Below, piece after piece: positions 61,110 to 64,000 of a stretch of 64,000 bases of DNA. The stretch comes from Ignelater luminosus (Eukaryota > Arthropoda > Insecta > Coleoptera > Elateridae), in assembly GCA_011009095.1 (NCBI GenBank), contig VTPC01008229.1, forward strand, positions 76,198 through 140,197, in the 5' to 3' direction. Under the pieces are notes generated by a model that worked only from the letters and a program-made list of their open reading frames with translations, searched no databases and had not been told where the DNA came from. A program made the position numbers and the translations under genes. Position 1 is the first letter of the stretch, and each line of letters begins with the position of its first letter.

Positions 61110-62130
61110 CTACCCGAATTTATCTGACTCCCGTACGAAAGTGAGGATATCAGTCCAAGCCAGAGTATTCAACTCTTTAAACATCAGCCTCTCATATCCC
61201 TCACACTCTTCCAGGAAATAAAAAATCGTTTCATCGCCCTTCTCACATTTAGAGCATGTTGGGTCCCCTACACCTATAAGTGACAGGTGTTTTCTTATAG
61301 CGCAGTAGCCTGTAAGGATTTCAATCAAAAGACCTGGGGGTCCTCCGGCTCTTGCCATTAACCAGTTTAGCTTTGTTAAGTTAAAACAGATTACATGATC
61401 CTTCGTGTGAAGATGGCTACTGCTTTTTGACCACCTTGTCTTTTAAGTTTTGTGAGCCCATTCGTTCAGAACTGATGCGATCTGTTGTATTGAAATCCCC
61501 AGAAAGGGTTCTGCGCTTAAGCAGGTGTCTTCGATTCCAAGGCTTCTCATGCCCGGGAACCCAGACGAGGTTAATCTTTTTTGTTGTAACGAGTCTTTCC
61601 AAAGTATCTCTACATTCCTGCACAAGAAGATTTATTGTTTTGACGTAATGGATGTACGTATAGCAAAAACTTGTGACTGGAATACTGTGGTGTTTTTACA
61701 AAACGAAGCTTTCTTGCACACCTGGGGTTTCCAGATACTGTGTAGCTGTTCTGAAGACTGCCTTTCATCCGTACACGATCTGTTCGTATAGGAAAACTAC
61801 AGAGTTTTGTTGGAAGTTGACCTGTCCGCTCTCCCATTGTTCCTTGGTTGGGATTGTGAGAAAGTATTTTTTGTGTAGTCTTAGCCGATCCTCCACCTGG
61901 GTTATCCTGTAGGTAAGCAACGTTATTTTCTTTTTCACTAACTGGGCTATTTTTCTTTGTTCTATGTTCATTCCTTTTTCAACCCATAACCTTGCTTCTT
62001 ATTCTGGGATTATTCAGTTCACTTTAGGAGGTTTGATAGCTCTAATAGTTTTTCGAATGGTGTTGCAAAGGTCGTCCTCGTAGCACTATTTATGTCTAGA
62101 GAGGCTAATTGTTGGATCTTAACTCATTAG
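61110..62130 (-). pseudogene. LINE ORF2 C-terminus with RNase H and Cys-rich tail
   Basis: Minus-strand pieces, from high to low coordinates: a linker RLRLHKKYFLTIPTKEQWES; NSVVFLYE, the worn 'VVFYTDGS' start of RNase H where the first catalytic Asp is missing; TVFQSQVFAIRTSI (cf. the family's 'TVFQAEVxAI', Glu replaced by Gln); ECRDTLERLVTTKKINLVWVP with PGHE (cf. 'LxWVPGH-x-G-x-x-GNExAD', shifted after PGHE); then GYCAIRKHLSLIG, PTCSKCEKGDETIFYFL and EECEGY, the C-x-x-C...H/Y...C finger that ends R1/Jockey-type ORF2. Three frames are needed and key residues are lost. The polymerase was not found. Confidence 0.7.
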
Positions 62131-62985
62131 ATCACTTAGTTACTGAGCGGTATTATTTCCTTGATCTAATAGCCGTTTAAAGCTCAGAGTTTATTCTGCA
62201 ATTCCTACTAACTACCAGGCACAACTGTTAAAATGTCGTTGTTTACTTTGTTACAACCTTGTCAAAGTGCGACTTCCACTTTAATTTTCACTCTAAGTAT
62301 TTGACCTTCTTGTAAGCATTAAAAGTTTTCTATTACAATATGGGTTTGCTTAAGCTTCCTATTTTCTCTCTCTTGATGAAGAGAAAAACTTCAGTCTTAG
62401 ATAAGTTTATCGAGAAACTATTGTCGTTACATTATCTCTCAATTTGCATTGAAAAGGCGACTGGTAAGTAACTATCACCAATCTGTTTTCTGGGTAATAT
62501 GCTTGTACGTAGAAACCGTTTGCAGTTAAATGCTGGTTCCAATGTTAGGAAAAGTAATTTCTGTTAATGTCCCGAAAAGATTTTTGTACATCATGTAATT
62601 TGGCACAAAACCGTAGCTTTTGCTCTTTTACGTGAAGTTACACGTCAGGGCTTTTTAAGTAGATATGCCGCATTTTATCTTCCTAACTTTTTTGGTTCTC
62701 CATTATGCATCTTTTTTATCTATACTTGGAGGCACCATAGAACTTTGTTTTGGTAACGATTGTACACAAACAGCGTTTCCATAACTCTCAGAAACCCCCG
62801 TTTCATCTACCCCAGGCCCCATCCCTATAGAATCAAACTCAATTTTCGTCAGCTTAAAACAATGGCAGTAGTTCCCAGATATAGAGCTCAGATTTAAACT
62901 CCTCAATTTTGGGCATTAAGATTGAGGTAGTTTTTTCTTGTGTGATGATACTTGGTGATTGTTGAGACCCAGTGAGGTAGGTCAT
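62131..62985. other. intergenic DNA, possibly more of the LINE upstream region
   Basis: Not clearly coding. By position it could hold reverse-transcriptase remnants of the minus-strand LINE, but I could not place any palm motif. Confidence 0.35.
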
Positions 62986-62990
62986 AACTA

Positions 62991-64000
62991 CGAGGGCGGT
63001 TCAATAAGTACCCGTGTTAGAAATGAAGACAATTTTTTCAAAATTTTTTTTTTATTTTTCAACATAGTCTCCTTTTAGAAATATACACTTCTCCCAACGT
63101 TCCTGCCATTTTTTAACCCCTCCAAAAAATAGGATTTGTCGAACTCTCCAAAATACGCCTCTATCTCGGCGATGACTTTCTCGTTTGAGCTAAATTTTTT
63201 CCCGCGAGCCATTTCTTCATGTTAGGAAACAAGAAAAAGTCGCAGGGAGCCAGATCGGGTGAATACGGGGGGTGCGGCAGCAATTCATAACGCAATTCAT
63301 GCAGTTTGGCGGCGACAACTCCGGATGAATGTGCTGGTGCGTTATCGTGGTGAAACAGCACCTTCTTTTTCGCTAAATGCGGCCGTGTCTCCTTCAATTT
63401 TTTGTCGAAGCTGTCTAATAACTCACTGTAGTATTGTCCAGTGATCGTTCTTCCTTTTTCTAAAAAATCCATGAGGATGACGCCGTTTGCATCCCAAAAA
63501 ATCGTCGCCATGACCTTTCCGGCCGATGGAACCATCTTCGCCTTCTTTGGAGCAGATTCACCGGGAGAAATCCATTGTTTTGATTGTTGCTTAGTTTCTG
63601 GTATGTAATGATGAATCCAGGTTTCATCAACGGTGACAACTCGGCGCAAAAACTTCTTCGGATTTCGCTTAAATTGCTCCAAACACTGCTTCGAAGTTAA
63701 CAGCCGCATCCGCTTGTTGTCCACCGTTAGCAATCGCGGCACCCATCGCGCCGACAATTTTTTCATCGCCAACTTATCATGTAAAATATTAATTGCCGTT
63801 CCGGTCGACACACCTACGGCCTCTGCTACTTCACGCACTTTTGTTCGTCGATCAGCGAGAATCATGTCGTGGACTTTTTGAATGATTTTCTTGGTGACCA
63901 TGTCTGCCGGGCGTCCTGGTCGCTCCTCATCAAAAACGGATGTTCGCCCACGTTTAAATTCATTGAACCAATATCTAACTGTGGTCATAGATGGCGAAGT
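62991..64000 (-). mobile_element. mariner element, copy 2 (cut by the window edge)
   Basis: Begins with TA (62989-62990) and CGAGGGCGGTTCAATAAGTA, the 3' tip when read on the minus strand. It matches mariner copy 1 closely throughout. About the first 280 bases of the element lie beyond the right edge of the window. Confidence 0.92.
63029..64000 (-). pseudogene. mariner transposase, copy 2, partial
   Basis: The frame 63988-63161 keeps VRYWFNEFKRGR, the WVPRLLT linker, FKRNPKKFLRRVVTVDETWI, FHHDNAPAH and SPDLAPCDFFLFP, so all three catalytic Asp residues are present and the spot broken in copy 1 is intact. Near 63195 an A-run is one base shorter than in copy 1 (six against seven), which shifts the frame after WLAGK. 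A second A-run near 63110 is also one base shorter. The C-terminal ~50 residues are therefore out of frame. The start lies outside the window. Confidence 0.88.

Noticed and set aside
1-64000. A CRISPR array, operon or other prokaryotic system
   Set aside because: No regularly spaced repeats or bacterial gene order; introns, SINE, LINE and mariner content show a eukaryotic genome.

Overview
The window looks like insect (at least arthropod) nuclear DNA. It is AT-rich, has no bacterial-style gene packing, and carries short CCTAA runs that match the common insect telomere unit. It holds almost every class of insect transposable element. I found no host gene that I can name. The only host-like signal is one exon-like open segment near 14.8 kb. 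No rRNA, CRISPR or free-standing tRNA gene was seen. Everything here was read by eye; element names rest on remembered family motifs and on terminal repeats and target-site duplications (TSDs) seen in the sequence.

Layout. 2.35-3.27 kb: a hAT-type non-autonomous element (8-bp TSD) that holds a TA-flanked miniature element. 6.5-6.7 kb: a worn Jockey-like LINE piece. 9.77-14.63 kb: a DNA transposon with ~350-bp terminal inverted repeats (TIRs) and an 8-bp TSD. Its transposase remnant is split by a second transposon (10.82-13.49 kb) with 30-bp TIRs and a 4-bp duplication. 15.8-16.1 kb: a copia reverse-transcriptase piece. 16.64-19.26 kb: a seemingly complete Ginger-type transposon with an open, intron-containing integrase-like transposase. 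23.25-24.18 kb: a ~275-bp direct repeat pair. 25.04-25.48 kb: a TA-flanked miniature element. 25.49-29.6 kb: a minus-strand LINE cut in two by a Mutator-like element (MULE, 9-bp TSD).

32.97-35.51 kb: a piggyBac-type element with TTAA ends, followed by a much older piggyBac remnant to 36.5 kb. 37.2-37.4 and 38.56-38.77 kb: foldback repeats. 41.9-43.75 kb: a broken Ty3/gypsy-like retroelement. 46.7 and 48.6 kb: two short miniature elements of similar build. 50.4-51.9 kb: a decayed pogo/Tc5-like transposase with a PHD-like tail. 53.86-55.15 kb: mariner copy 1. 55.40-58.98 kb: an unclassified transposon with long TIRs, interrupted by a tRNA-derived SINE with a perfect 15-bp TSD. 59.85-60.47 kb: a MULE-like miniature element. 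61.1-62.1 kb: a LINE RNase H end. 62.99 kb to the edge: mariner copy 2 in the opposite orientation.

The genes do not form a pathway; each element carries its own mobility function. The useful biology is the insertion stratigraphy (LINE then MULE; long-TIR transposon then 4-bp-TSD transposon; long-TIR transposon then SINE; hAT then TA element) and the fact that the Ginger element is the one autonomous-looking unit. The rest of the window (about half) is AT-rich DNA in which I see no gene.
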